Assembly: GCA_050305405.1 (NCBI GenBank)
Contig: JBNLFG010000003.1
Span: 62,001-126,000, forward strand
DNA length: 64,000 nt
From: Desulfolinea sp050305405
Lineage (GTDB): Bacteria > Chloroflexota > Anaerolineae > Anaerolineales > Villigracilaceae
Reading direction: 5' to 3'
Each line of letters begins with the position of its first letter. The stretch's first letter is position 1. The position numbers and the translations under genes are program-made. Below, piece by piece: positions 1 to 7,459 of the stretch. Below the pieces are notes generated by a model. It did not search any database, was not told the origin of the DNA, and was given only the letters and a program-made list of their open reading frames with translations.

Positions 1-815
1 TCCATCAACTGCGCCAGTCGTGCGGCAATCGGTCTATCTGCCACAACCGCTTGTTCTGTCGCACAAATCGTTGAAAAGTCAAAGGCTTTGCTGCTAACAA
101 TATATTTGGCGGCCTTCTCCAAATCTGCACTGCGATCCACATAGGCGGGGACATTGCCAGGGCCAACACCGTAAGCCGGTTTACCCATCGAATGTGCAAC
201 ACGCACCATCGGACCGCCACCCGTTGCAAGGATGAGAGCGATGCGCTTGTGTCCCATCAGCTCTTGCGTGCCTTGCAGGGAAATTTTACTCATCGCGCTA
301 ATCAAACCAGCCGGTGCGCCCGCTCGTTCTGCTGCATCTCTCATGATATTGACCGCTTCCAGGGTGCATTTCACGGCAAAGGGATGCGGAGCCAAGACAA
401 TGCCATTGCGGGCTTTAACTGAAATCAAAATCTTGTCAATTGCTGTCGATGTGGGGTTTGTACTGGGAACAAGTCCCGCGACCACGCCAACAGGCCAAGC
501 GATTTCATAAATGCTGCGGGCAGCATCGTGATTGATGACGCCGACTGTTTTGATGTCTTTGATGCTCTCCCAAACGTGTTTGGAAGCGAACTCGTTCTTC
601 AGCTTTTTATGTTCAGCGACACCGAATCCGGTCTCTTCAGCAGCCATGCGGCCCAAACGCTCGGATGCGGCAAATGCAGCATCTGCCATCGCAGCACAAA
701 CATGATCAACTTGCTCCTGGGTTGCCTTACCCCAGATTTTCTGGGCTTCGTAGGCACTTGTCGCCAGGTTGCGGGCTTCTTGCATGGAGAGAAGGTCTTT
801 ATCGGTAATCGGCAT
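1..815 (-). CDS. pduP: CoA-acylating aldehyde dehydrogenase of a microcompartment (partial)
   Basis: Converts an aldehyde (here probably acetaldehyde made by the DeoC aldolase) plus CoA and NAD+ into acyl-CoA inside a bacterial microcompartment. The visible 271 residues start at ATG 815 behind an AGGA ribosome site and read like the PduP/EutE family: an N-terminal helical region, the cofactor-binding stretch with LAPHPFAVKCT, the glycine-rich ATGGGPMV, GVGPGNVPAY, and the presumed catalytic Cys in FDFSTICATEQAVV. The C-terminal part lies beyond the window. It is the last visible gene of an operon with two vertex proteins, deoC and an rpiB-like gene. PduP and EutE cannot be told apart from this fragment, so the symbol is by family only. 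Confidence 0.9.
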   Translation of the reverse strand, partial: MPITDKDLLSMQEARNLATSAYEAQKIWGKATQEQVDHVCAAMADAAFAASERLGRMAAEETGFGVAEHKKLKNEFASKHVWESIKDIKTVGVINHDAARSIYEIAWPVGVVAGLVPSTNPTSTAIDKILISVKARNGIVLAPHPFAVKCTLEAVNIMRDAAERAGAPAGLISAMSKISLQGTQELMGHKRIALILATGGGPMVRVAHSMGKPAYGVGPGNVPAYVDRSADLEKAAKYIVSSKAFDFSTICATEQAVVADRPIAARLAQLM

Positions 816-839
816 TGCGCAATCCTTTTTCCACTATTT

Positions 840-1124
840 CTAGCGTTGGATGGTTTTTCCTTCAATATTCAGATGGTCAATCACAGCCATAATTACAGCA
901 TCTACTGGACTGTTTTTCGTAATTGCAGTTTGGCGTCCGCTGGAACCATGAGCAGTAAGCACCAAATCGCCAACGCCAGCGTCAAGCGTATCCACAGCAA
1001 CATAGGGTTTGCCAAAAAGCTCGCCACTCTCGTCGATTTGACGCAAAATAAGCAGCTTACGCCCTACCAATTGTTCATCCTTAACTGTGGAGACTGTCGT
1101 CCCGATCACTTTGGAAATCAACAT
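840..1124 (-). CDS. BMC vertex pentamer protein, EutN/CcmL family (copy 2)
   Basis: Pentameric shell protein that caps the vertices of a bacterial microcompartment. The 94 residues match the EutN/CcmL fold: MLISKVIGTTVSTVKDEQL at the start, then GRKLLILRQID, KPYVAVDTLDAGVGDLVL, the glycine-serine loop AHGSSGR, and the C-terminal PVDAVIMAVIDHLNIEG. It lies 5 bases after the other vertex gene and 24 bases before the aldehyde dehydrogenase gene, so it is co-transcribed. The two copies share most positions, so they arose by tandem duplication. The family identity is clear; which aldehyde pathway it serves comes from the neighbours. Confidence 0.92.
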   Translation of the reverse strand: MLISKVIGTTVSTVKDEQLVGRKLLILRQIDESGELFGKPYVAVDTLDAGVGDLVLTAHGSSGRQTAITKNSPVDAVIMAVIDHLNIEGKTIQR

Positions 1125-1129
1125 CCACG

Positions 1130-1420
1130 TTACTCCTTGCGAAAAACATTTTCGCCGTCTACATCAAGGGTATCAATCACAGCCATCACGACGGCATCCA
1201 CTGGACAATCTTTTGTTAAATCAGATTGACGTGCACTGGAACCGTGTCCGGTTAGTACTAATTCACCTACGCCAGCATCTACCAGATCAACCGCCACATA
1301 AGGTTTCCCTATCAAATTGCCTGCAGGGTCTGTTTGTTTTAAGACAAGCAATTTGCGGCCTTTTATCTTTTCATCTTTGACGGTCGAGATCGCTGTCCCG
1401 ACAACTCTGGCGATTAGCAT
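1130..1420 (-). CDS. BMC vertex pentamer protein, EutN/CcmL family (copy 1)
   Basis: Second vertex-capping shell protein of 96 residues. It has the same signature as its neighbour: MLIARVVGTAISTVKDEKI, KGRKLLVLKQTD, KPYVAVDLVDAGVGELVL, the GHGSSAR loop and PVDAVVMAVIDTLDVDG. The start ATG lies 12 bases after the deoC stop codon with AGAGA in front. No hexameric BMC-H or trimeric BMC-T shell gene is visible; these are expected beyond the left edge. Two different pentamer genes in a row are usual in operons of this sugar-phosphate type, where distinct vertex proteins may occupy different vertices. Confidence 0.92.
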   Translation of the reverse strand: MLIARVVGTAISTVKDEKIKGRKLLVLKQTDPAGNLIGKPYVAVDLVDAGVGELVLTGHGSSARQSDLTKDCPVDAVVMAVIDTLDVDGENVFRKE

Positions 1421-1432
1421 TTTATTATCTCT

Positions 1433-2326
1433 CTAGTAAGCGTCTGTGCTCACTTCGCCTTGAACGATTTTTACGCCCGCGCTCGCGCCAAGACGTGTTG
1501 CGCCAGCTTTGACCAAATTCTCGGCATCTTCACGAGAACGAACGCCACCAGATGCCTTAACACCCATTGTCGGCCCAACAACGCGCCGCATGAGCGTAAT
1601 ATCCTCTACGGTTGCGCCTCCGCCAGAAAATCCGGTCGAGGTTTTTACATAATCTGCGCCCGCTTCTTTTGCCAGCAAACAGGAAGTTACTTTTTCTTCT
1701 TCGGTTAACAATGCGGTTTCAATGATAACTTTGACCAGGGCTCCGGCTTTATGACCGGCCTCAACCACACCTTGAATATCACGAGCGACAAAGGTATGGT
1801 CTTCACCTTTCAAGGCACCGATGTTAATAACCATATCAATTTCAGTGGCCCCATCGCGCAAGGCTGTTTCGGTTTCAAAGACCTTAACATCTGGAGCGGA
1901 AGCTCCCAAAGGAAAACCGATCACCGTGCAAACTTTCGCATCTGCTCCACGCAGTAGATCGGCACACAATTTGACATGGGCAGGATTCACACAAACGGAA
2001 GCAAATTTATACTTCCGAGCTTCGTAGCATAATTGTGCAATTTGGGCAGGTGTTGCATCTGGCTTAAGAAGCGTGTGATCTATCATCCCACCTAAATCCA
2101 GATTTTCCGGTATCCTGCCCAACGTTGAAGAGATACGCTCCGCGCCTGCGCTAACCACATGCCCCAAATCGTCGAAGCAGGTCTTGACCAAAATACCATC
2201 CCCTTCCTCGACTGAACAATATGCGCCATCCGGAGTCAATTGCATTTCTTGTTCAGACAGCGCACGCAAGACTTCGCGCGTAATAACTTCAACTATTTTT
2301 TCAACATTTTTTGAATCGATTGTCAT
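1433..2326 (-). CDS. deoC: deoxyribose-phosphate aldolase with N-terminal targeting extension
   Basis: Class I aldolase that splits 2-deoxy-D-ribose 5-phosphate into acetaldehyde and glyceraldehyde 3-phosphate through a lysine Schiff base. The catalytic parts are present: EIDMVIN, the Schiff-base lysine in YVKTSTGFS, and the second lysine in GVKASGGVR. At about 297 residues it is some 70 longer than typical DeoC. The extra N-terminus begins with a predicted amphipathic helix (NVEKIVEVITREVLRALSE), the usual form of a microcompartment encapsulation peptide. ATG 2326 was chosen; an upstream TTG at 2338 overlapping the end of rpiB is also possible. The acetaldehyde product fits the downstream aldehyde dehydrogenase. 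Confidence 0.93.
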   Translation of the reverse strand: MTIDSKNVEKIVEVITREVLRALSEQEMQLTPDGAYCSVEEGDGILVKTCFDDLGHVVSAGAERISSTLGRIPENLDLGGMIDHTLLKPDATPAQIAQLCYEARKYKFASVCVNPAHVKLCADLLRGADAKVCTVIGFPLGASAPDVKVFETETALRDGATEIDMVINIGALKGEDHTFVARDIQGVVEAGHKAGALVKVIIETALLTEEEKVTSCLLAKEAGADYVKTSTGFSGGGATVEDITLMRRVVGPTMGVKASGGVRSREDAENLVKAGATRLGASAGVKIVQGEVSTDAY

Positions 2327-2330
2327 ATTA

Positions 2331-2903
2331 CTATCCAACTTTTGAATACTTCTTCTCTATAGCAGTGATTTTTCCCACGCGTTTTGCATGGCGACCACCA
2401 CCAACTTCTGTTGTAAGCCAGGTATTTACAATCAGCTTTGCCTCATTATCACCATGGAAACCTGCTCCCAAAGTAAGCACATTCGCATGGTTGTGTTCAC
2501 GGCTATTGATCGCAGTCGCAATGTTGTAGCACATCGCAGCCCGCACCCCTGGAACTTTATTCGCCGCCATGCAACTACCGATTCCTGCACCATCAATAAT
2601 GATGCCGCAACAAACTTCTTTTTGACTGACTTTTTCTGCGACACTACGTGCAAAGTCTGGATAATCGACGGACTCTGTGCTGTGCGTGCCGCAATCGACC
2701 ACATCAAAACCTTCTGCCGACAAGTACGCTTTGAGCATCTCTTTCATCTTGAAACCGCCATGATCAGCGCCCAATGCAATTGTTTTCCTGCCGCCCAAGG
2801 CACTTTCATCTGAAAGCGGAGCCTCGGCAAGCGCCCCTTTACCATGCATCGTACGATGCACCACTTTGCTTACGATGGCTTTGAGTTCAGCATCCGAGAT
2901 CAT
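2331..2903 (-). CDS. rpiB: RpiB/LacAB-family sugar-phosphate isomerase with N-terminal extension
   Basis: Member of the ribose-5-phosphate isomerase B family, 190 residues against about 150 for ordinary RpiB. The extra 35 or so N-terminal residues start with a helix (ISDAELKAIVSKVVHRTM) followed by a linker, resembling an encapsulation peptide. The RpiB core shows ADHGGFKMKE, DYPDFA, AANKVPGVRAA, SREHNHANVL and GGGRHAKRV. The position of the usual catalytic Cys (ICGTGIG in family members) is Asp104 here (IDGAGIG), so the reaction mechanism or substrate may differ. ATG 2903 follows AGGAG. It lies between the regulator and deoC in the BMC operon; a role in supplying or removing pentose phosphates is inferred. 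Confidence 0.88.
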   Translation of the reverse strand: MISDAELKAIVSKVVHRTMHGKGALAEAPLSDESALGGRKTIALGADHGGFKMKEMLKAYLSAEGFDVVDCGTHSTESVDYPDFARSVAEKVSQKEVCCGIIIDGAGIGSCMAANKVPGVRAAMCYNIATAINSREHNHANVLTLGAGFHGDNEAKLIVNTWLTTEVGGGRHAKRVGKITAIEKKYSKVG

Positions 2904-2911
2904 ATTTTCTC

Positions 2912-3643
2912 CTAAACCTGTGTTGCATGAACCGGCAATCGCCGAAAGACAAATTCATCTGCCGCAGCATCCAAACGTAAGTTGGTATAAAAGCGGAAGC
3001 GATCTGCACGCAACTCAGAGTCTACGTATTCTATCACTTCACCCGTTTCTAGACGGGCTTCTCTATGAAAGCTCAAAACAACTGCTGGCTGTGTCAGCTT
3101 GAGCAAACGCGCAATTGTTGGTGTTGCCAAACTGGCTTCGATTTCCTGTTCAGCAGAGCTGGGCGGCTTTCCATAAACATTGGAGAGCGTCTGGTATAGA
3201 GATACTTTCGAAAAATCAAATTCCAAAATATCTGGGCACAATGCATGAGGCAAATAGGCCCTTTCAATTGCCACAGGCTCTCCATCCATTTCGCGGACAC
3301 GATAAAGAAATACGACTTCCGCACCAAGTTGAACATGTAAACGCCGTGTCAAAAATGGATCAGCGCCAATTAGCTTCGCATCTAAGACTTGACTGGTAAT
3401 TTTCTTTCCGCGCAGATTCATTTCCTGCGTCATGCCGAAGAGGTATTCGGCAGTTTTTGTCAGTCGATTGTNNNNNNNNNNATTTCCTAGCTCACTCAAC
3501 GCACGGCGGACTGTGTTGCGCCCTACAGAAAAAATCTCACACAACTTATTCTCAGAAGGTAAGCGATCATTTGGTAAAAATTCTCCAGCTTCGATTTTCT
3601 GAAGAATTCCATTGTAGACAACTTGATAAAGGGGTTTATCCAT
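2912..3643 (-). CDS. GntR-family (HutC/UTRA) transcriptional regulator, interrupted by an assembly gap
   Basis: Predicted ligand-responsive repressor of the microcompartment operon that it heads. The N-terminal winged helix-turn-helix is recognisable (PLYQVVYNGILQKIEAGEF, LPSENKL, VGRNTVRRALSEL), and the C-terminal UTRA effector domain runs from about GMTQEMNLRGKKI to the end. Ten N at 3472-3481 fall just after the recognition helix. The winged part, normally about 20 residues with EGL...GKGTFV, is missing, so the gap is probably longer than the N run suggests. ATG 3643 fits the family N-terminus; an upstream start at 3691 would lie within the operator. It probably binds the palindrome at 3676-3701, and its ligand may be a sugar phosphate. 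Confidence 0.87.
   Translation of the reverse strand: MDKPLYQVVYNGILQKIEAGEFLPNDRLPSENKLCEIFSVGRNTVRRALSELGNXXXXNRLTKTAEYLFGMTQEMNLRGKKITSQVLDAKLIGADPFLTRRLHVQLGAEVVFLYRVREMDGEPVAIERAYLPHALCPDILEFDFSKVSLYQTLSNVYGKPPSSAEQEIEASLATPTIARLLKLTQPAVVLSFHREARLETGEVIEYVDSELRADRFRFYTNLRLDAAADEFVFRRLPVHATQV
3472..3481. other. assembly gap (10 N)
   Basis: Ten undetermined bases interrupt the gntR gene. The reading frame happens to stay open across the ten, but the family alignment suggests that about 50-60 bases of wing-coding sequence are absent, so the length is likely a placeholder. Confidence 0.97.
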
Positions 3644-3675
3644 GGTCGATTGATATTCATTAATAGAACAACTTG

Positions 3676-3732
3676 TGCAAACCTGTACCAACAGGTTTGC
3701 AGGATTATAGCACTTCTACTTTCCTATTTCAA
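3676..3732 (-). promoter_or_regulatory. promoter and GntR operator of the BMC operon
   Basis: On the minus strand a -35 box TTGAAA (3732-3727) and a perfect -10 box TATAAT (3709-3704) are separated by 17 bases. Two bases further downstream lies a perfect palindrome with 11-base arms TGCAAACCTGT and ACAGGTTTGCA and a 4-base centre (3676-3701), covering the expected start point near 3697. This is the classical place for a repressor of the GntR/HutC family whose gene follows at 3643. Promoter and palindrome are seen directly; binding by the adjacent regulator is inferred. Confidence 0.85.
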
Positions 3733-3984
3733 GTTGTCATTGAAGAAGGCAACATTTATCACATCACAGAAAGTGGCAAGTCGGAATTATTAGACTGGCT
3801 GGCCAAACCGACGCCGGAAAGTGTGGCACGTAGTGCGGAACTTGTACAGGTATTCTTTTTTGGTCAACTGGATGATGACTTGATCTTACAAAGATTCGAG
3901 AATTTTGCTCAAAACATTCACCTGGTTTTGGAACGTTATAACCAACTGTCCGAAGAATTTAGTAACAACCTATCAAAAACATGA
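3720..3984 (+). pseudogene. PadR-family regulator remnant (C-terminal part only)
   Basis: The reading frame encodes the C-terminal helical domain of a PadR-type regulator: VVIEEGNIYHITESGKSELL, DWLAKPTPE, then FFFGQLDDDLILQRFENF and a coiled helix to the stop. The N-terminal winged helix that binds DNA is absent. The frame opens only upstream in the BMC promoter region, with no ribosome site before a sensible start. It therefore looks like a 5'-truncated gene remnant, possibly cut when the microcompartment operon was joined to this locus. Confidence 0.7.
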
Positions 3985-4023
3985 ACTAGCACAATCGGTT
4001 CACTGATGCTACGCATCTGCTGT

Positions 4024-4065
4024 AAAGAAAGAACCTTGCCATAGAAATGGCAAGGTTCTTTCTTT
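4024..4065. terminator. bidirectional hairpin terminator
   Basis: A perfect 18-bp stem (AAAGAAAGAACCTTGCCA and its complement) with a 6-base loop TAGAAA. A-rich and T-rich ends on both sides suit termination in both directions: after the PadR remnant on the plus strand and after the small membrane protein gene on the minus strand. Confidence 0.8.
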
Positions 4066-4105
4066 GGTACGTTGCAATATAAATATGTTGTGTGCTATAG
4101 TTTTT

Positions 4106-4552
4106 TTATGCTTCTTCGATCGGGGTTTCGTCCACAACGGGAGCACTGACGGGGTCACGCGTCAGGCTGAGATGCCAGCCGCGCCCGCCACTAAAACCAC
4201 CTGTAACCAGTTTGTAGAGCAGCCAGATCACAAAGCCCCAGAAAAGCACACGGAAAAGCATCGGCAGGAAGAAAAACCCCGTCATGCCGAAGGTACTATG
4301 GCTGCTAAAAGGCATACGTGAATAGCCATCCATCTGTGAGCGGTTGCTATAAGGCATCACCGAACGCTGCGTATGCCACGCGTCATTGGGCATATTCTCG
4401 AAATGCTCTGCCCAAACTGACGAGGCATCGCCAGAAATGGAAGCACGCACACCCTGTGCGTACCCAACACGATAGACTGCATAGCCACCCACCACAAGAA
4501 GGCCGATGATCAAAATCACAAACAGGGTTTTGCCAAGCCAATTATTTTTCAT
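4106..4552 (-). CDS. small membrane protein, last gene after the sensor kinase
   Basis: 148 residues, family not recognised. One membrane helix lies at about residues 9-27 (LFVILIIGLLVVGGYAVY) and a second at about 97-117 (FFLPMLFRVLFWGFVIWLLYKL). Between them is a Met-, Ser- and His-containing loop, and a short tail with GGFSGGRGW follows. It lies 86 bases downstream of the histidine kinase gene in the same direction, so it may be a target or accessory of that two-component system. The hairpin at 4024-4065 closes the transcription unit. Confidence 0.7.
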   Translation of the reverse strand: MKNNWLGKTLFVILIIGLLVVGGYAVYRVGYAQGVRASISGDASSVWAEHFENMPNDAWHTQRSVMPYSNRSQMDGYSRMPFSSHSTFGMTGFFFLPMLFRVLFWGFVIWLLYKLVTGGFSGGRGWHLSLTRDPVSAPVVDETPIEEA

Positions 4553-4638
4553 TTTTCTGTCTCCAATAAGTTAAAAGAGTTGAACACTCTTAATCTACTC
4601 CTTTTGAAAGCAGAAATGGTGTAGAAATCATGTGGTAG

Positions 4639-5958
4639 TTATGGAGAAGATATAGGCAAAGCGATATTAATCGTCAATCCCTGCCCCTCTTCACTCTCTG
4701 CCCAAATGCGACCGCCATGCTCTTCAACGATGGATTTAGAAATCGCCAACCCCAGCCCGGAGCCGCCTTCATCGCGTTGACGGGATGCATCGGCACGGTA
4801 AAAGCGATCAAAGATGTGGGCGGCTTCTTCCGCTTCCAGGCCGGGGCCGTTATCCTGGATGCGCAGTTCGACGGCATCAGGCATTTTTTGAGCAGAAAGC
4901 AGAATCTGCCCGCCTTTGGGCGTATAGCGCAGAGCATTATCGAGGGCATTGCTCAAGACTTGCAATATACGGCCAAAATCGACTTGCAGATCAGGCAGGT
5001 TAGGTTCGCTCGTAATATCGAGCGTGATTTCCTTCTGGATGGCTTGAGGCTGGTACCGTGTGCGGATTTCATCGAGCAGCTTCTGTGGGGCATGAAACGC
5101 CAGATCGAGGGGCAGTTCGCCCGCATCCGCACGTGAGAGGGTGCGCAGGTCTTCGACGAGACGCTCGAGACGGCTGGCTTCGTCGCGGATGATTTCAACC
5201 GTGTCCATCGAAAGCGGCAGGACGCCATCGTGGATGCCGTCGGCATGGCCGAGAATAATACTGAGGGGCGTGCGCAACTCATGAGCAATATCGGCGGTCA
5301 TTTGGCGGCGCAAATTCAGGGAGTGGGCAAGCTGCTTATTCATCCGGTTGAAAGAATCGGCCAGTTTACCGAGCTCATCATTGGAACGGACGGGCACGAC
5401 CTGCTCGAGGTCACCATCGGCGACAGCGCGAGTGGCGGCTGTCAACTCGCGGATCGGGCGCGTTAAATATTGGGACAGAAGCAAGCCCAAAACAAGGGCG
5501 AGTACGCCCACACCGACCAAACTGTACTTGAAAATATTATCCATCCGCGAGAGAAAGGCATCCCCATTGGAACGCATCATCCGCGAATGCTGTTGATCGG
5601 CCATTATCAGGTAGCCAACCGTTTCGCCAGCCACATCAATCGGCAGGCTTTCGTTATGCATCGGCATCATCATGCTGCGCTGCTCGCCAAAAAGAATCTC
5701 GCCATCCATATCCAACAAAACGAAGGGGAGCAGGCCTAAATATCTCTCATCAATGGCATCGCGCACCCCATCCCATGAGTTATTGCGGGTGTAGTAATTG
5801 GCAAAAATTTCTACGGCTCGGCTGCCATCCTGCGTGGAAATATAGCGCTGAAATTCGGTGCTTGTAGATGAACGCGTAAAAATACCGACAAGAATCAGGC
5901 TAAACACGCTGACTACCAAAAAAGACAGGATCAGTTTGATCGTTATGGATGTGCGCAT
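4639..5958 (-). CDS. membrane sensor histidine kinase (BaeS-like)
   Basis: 439-residue sensor kinase partner of the response regulator just upstream, which ends 3 bases before this start. Order of parts: first membrane helix at about 8-28, an extracytoplasmic sensor region rich in Met (RSMMMPMHNE), second helix at about 143-163, HAMP domain (LTRPIRELTAATRAVADGDL), HisKA with the phosphorylated His in ADIAHELRTPLS near residue 226, then the ATPase domain with N box NALDNALRY, DNGPGLE and GGSGLGLAI. All catalytic motifs are intact. The genomic partners (MacAB-like exporter, LTxxQ lipoproteins) suggest that it senses envelope stress; this is inference. Confidence 0.94.
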   Translation of the reverse strand: MRTSITIKLILSFLVVSVFSLILVGIFTRSSTSTEFQRYISTQDGSRAVEIFANYYTRNNSWDGVRDAIDERYLGLLPFVLLDMDGEILFGEQRSMMMPMHNESLPIDVAGETVGYLIMADQQHSRMMRSNGDAFLSRMDNIFKYSLVGVGVLALVLGLLLSQYLTRPIRELTAATRAVADGDLEQVVPVRSNDELGKLADSFNRMNKQLAHSLNLRRQMTADIAHELRTPLSIILGHADGIHDGVLPLSMDTVEIIRDEASRLERLVEDLRTLSRADAGELPLDLAFHAPQKLLDEIRTRYQPQAIQKEITLDITSEPNLPDLQVDFGRILQVLSNALDNALRYTPKGGQILLSAQKMPDAVELRIQDNGPGLEAEEAAHIFDRFYRADASRQRDEGGSGLGLAISKSIVEEHGGRIWAESEEGQGLTINIALPISSP

Positions 5959-5961
5959 TGT

Positions 5962-6645
5962 CTACTCTCGTGCGAAGCGGTAGCCCACGCCATAAACGGT
6001 TTGAATATAGCGTGGAGAGCGGGTATCAGGCTCGATTTTGGCGCGCAGGTTTTTGATATGGATGTCGATGGTGCGCTGATAGCCGTCGTAACGCACACCC
6101 TGAATAATATCGAGCAGATCAAGGCGGGAATAGACGCGACCGGGCGCGGACATTAGGGCTGCCAGCAGATCAAATTCAGATGGGGTGAGATCGACAGTTT
6201 TCTCTCCGATCTGGACGATACGCGTGGTGCGATCAAGGGCAATATCAGCGGCTTCGATCAGCTCGGCTTGGGGCGTGTTTTGGCCTGTCCGGCGCAGCAC
6301 CGCCCGAACACGTGCCACCAACTCGCGCGGACGAAACGGCTTGGTGATGTAATCATCCGCGCCGAGTTCTAGCCCAATCACTTTTTCGTCGTCGTCGACG
6401 CGGGCTGTCAGCAGGATGATGGGCGTATCATGTTCAGCACGATGCTGGCGCATGAATTCATAGCCGTCCATTTCGGGCATCATCACATCGAGGACAATAA
6501 GATCCGGTTTTTCGGTAGCGGCGATGGGAAGCGCTTCTTTACCGTTAAAAGCGGTTAAAACGCGATAGCCTTCCTGTTTGAAATAAGATTCGACCAGAGA
6601 GACAAGCCGTTTTTCATCATCGACAACTAAAATCGTTTTTTGCAT
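5962..6645 (-). CDS. OmpR/PhoB-family response regulator
   Basis: 227-residue transcription factor. The receiver domain shows MQKTILVVDDEKRL, the phosphorylated Asp in LIVLDVMMPEMDGYEF, the Thr in IILLTA and the Lys in DDYITKPFRPRELVARV. The C-terminal winged helix includes LTPSEFDLLAALM and RTIDIHIKNLRAKIE, ending in YGVGYRFA. ATG 6645 was preferred over an upstream GTG or ATG because the family starts there. Its promoter carries a site found almost unchanged before the macA-like gene at 11.7 kb, so it probably controls both operons. Confidence 0.95.
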   Translation of the reverse strand: MQKTILVVDDEKRLVSLVESYFKQEGYRVLTAFNGKEALPIAATEKPDLIVLDVMMPEMDGYEFMRQHRAEHDTPIILLTARVDDDEKVIGLELGADDYITKPFRPRELVARVRAVLRRTGQNTPQAELIEAADIALDRTTRIVQIGEKTVDLTPSEFDLLAALMSAPGRVYSRLDLLDIIQGVRYDGYQRTIDIHIKNLRAKIEPDTRSPRYIQTVYGVGYRFARE

Positions 6646-6687
6646 GGGTTTTCTTTCTACAACTTCCAAATAATCAGTTCTCTTCCA

Positions 6688-6742
6688 AGTATAGATTAGA
6701 AATAGAGAAGTACATATAGAGAAATGTGAAGAAATTGTATAT
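6688..6742 (-). promoter_or_regulatory. operator and promoter of the response regulator operon
   Basis: A 22-base site at 6721-6742 matches the site at 11755-11776 in 20 of 22 positions. On the minus strand it contains ATTTCTTCAC followed directly by ATTTCT, a direct repeat with 10-base period as used by OmpR-family dimers. The -10 box TATACT is at 6693-6688, 27 bases after the site, and the ATG follows at the same distance as in the macA-like promoter. Confidence 0.75.
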
Positions 6743-6756
6743 GTTTACAGCGGACA

Positions 6757-6793
6757 TCTCCCCCAAATTCCAAACGACGGAATTTGGGGGAGA
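6757..6793. terminator. hairpin between lipoprotein and regulator transcription units
   Basis: Perfect 15-bp stem (TCTCCCCCAAATTCC and complement) with a 7-base loop. It lies after the second lipoprotein gene in the minus direction and just upstream of the regulator's operator, so it may separate the two units. A related AAATTCC/GGAATTT hairpin sits inside the small transposon at 31.4-31.6 kb, so it may also be a dispersed repeat. Confidence 0.6.
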
Positions 6794-6846
6794 AATGGAT
6801 GGGGGGATTCTTCGACAGGGGCCTTTTTGCCTAGCCTGCCATCTTC

Positions 6847-7446
6847 TTATTCTGCGAGAGCGCTCAGGTACTCGATCACTTGTTCAAAGAGCAGAGTCTT
6901 GGCAGCTTGCCCGACGCTGCTGCCACTGCCGGGTTCCATGCCTGCAGCTGCGGCCGCTTCCTGCGTGGCAATTTTTTCTTCTTCTGTTTTACCGCTGCCA
7001 GTGCCGGGCTCTTTGGTCACGCCGGGGATGGGTGTTGGCATGACAATGCCATTTTCTGCATAGAACTCATTTAGGGTGGTGTTGGTAATCTGCATTTTGG
7101 CGATGGCTTGAAGCTGCTCTTCTGTCAACACCTTGACAATCTGATCCTGCACGGCGAGCAGTTCTTCGTCGGCGGTGGTTTCATCGCCGCTGAGAACTAC
7201 GATTGCCTGCCAGAGCGGGATCATGGACGCGGCTTGTTCGGCGGTGACTGTGTTAGCTGTCCCATCGAGGAGCAGGGTGCCGTAGGCGAGTTGATTGCGT
7301 AGGCTGGCGGCATCAGCAAACTCGATGTTCAGGTATTCGCCAGCGATGGAGGTCGGGGCAGCAGGGACTTCTTCAACCGCCGAGCCACAAGCCGCAAGAA
7401 GGACTGCGACAATCAAAAACAAGGGAATAAAACGGGTTGATTTCAT
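6847..7446 (-). CDS. secreted lipoprotein with LTxxQ-like motif (copy 2)
   Basis: About 199 residues. A lipoprotein signal peptide ends in the lipobox LLAAC, and the mature protein starts at Cys. The body has EQAASMIPLWQAI and the motif LTEEQLQAIAKMQ, resembling in style the LTxxQ motifs of Spy/CpxP-type envelope proteins; homology to them is not established. It is a paralogue of the preceding gene. ATG 7446 is set by GGAG six bases upstream; ATG 7452 would touch the ribosome site. Its place between a MacAB-like exporter and a two-component system suggests envelope sensing or protection. No catalytic residues are recognised. Confidence 0.82.
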   Translation of the reverse strand: MKSTRFIPLFLIVAVLLAACGSAVEEVPAAPTSIAGEYLNIEFADAASLRNQLAYGTLLLDGTANTVTAEQAASMIPLWQAIVVLSGDETTADEELLAVQDQIVKVLTEEQLQAIAKMQITNTTLNEFYAENGIVMPTPIPGVTKEPGTGSGKTEEEKIATQEAAAAAGMEPGSGSSVGQAAKTLLFEQVIEYLSALAE

Positions 7447-7459
7447 ATTCATCTCCAAT

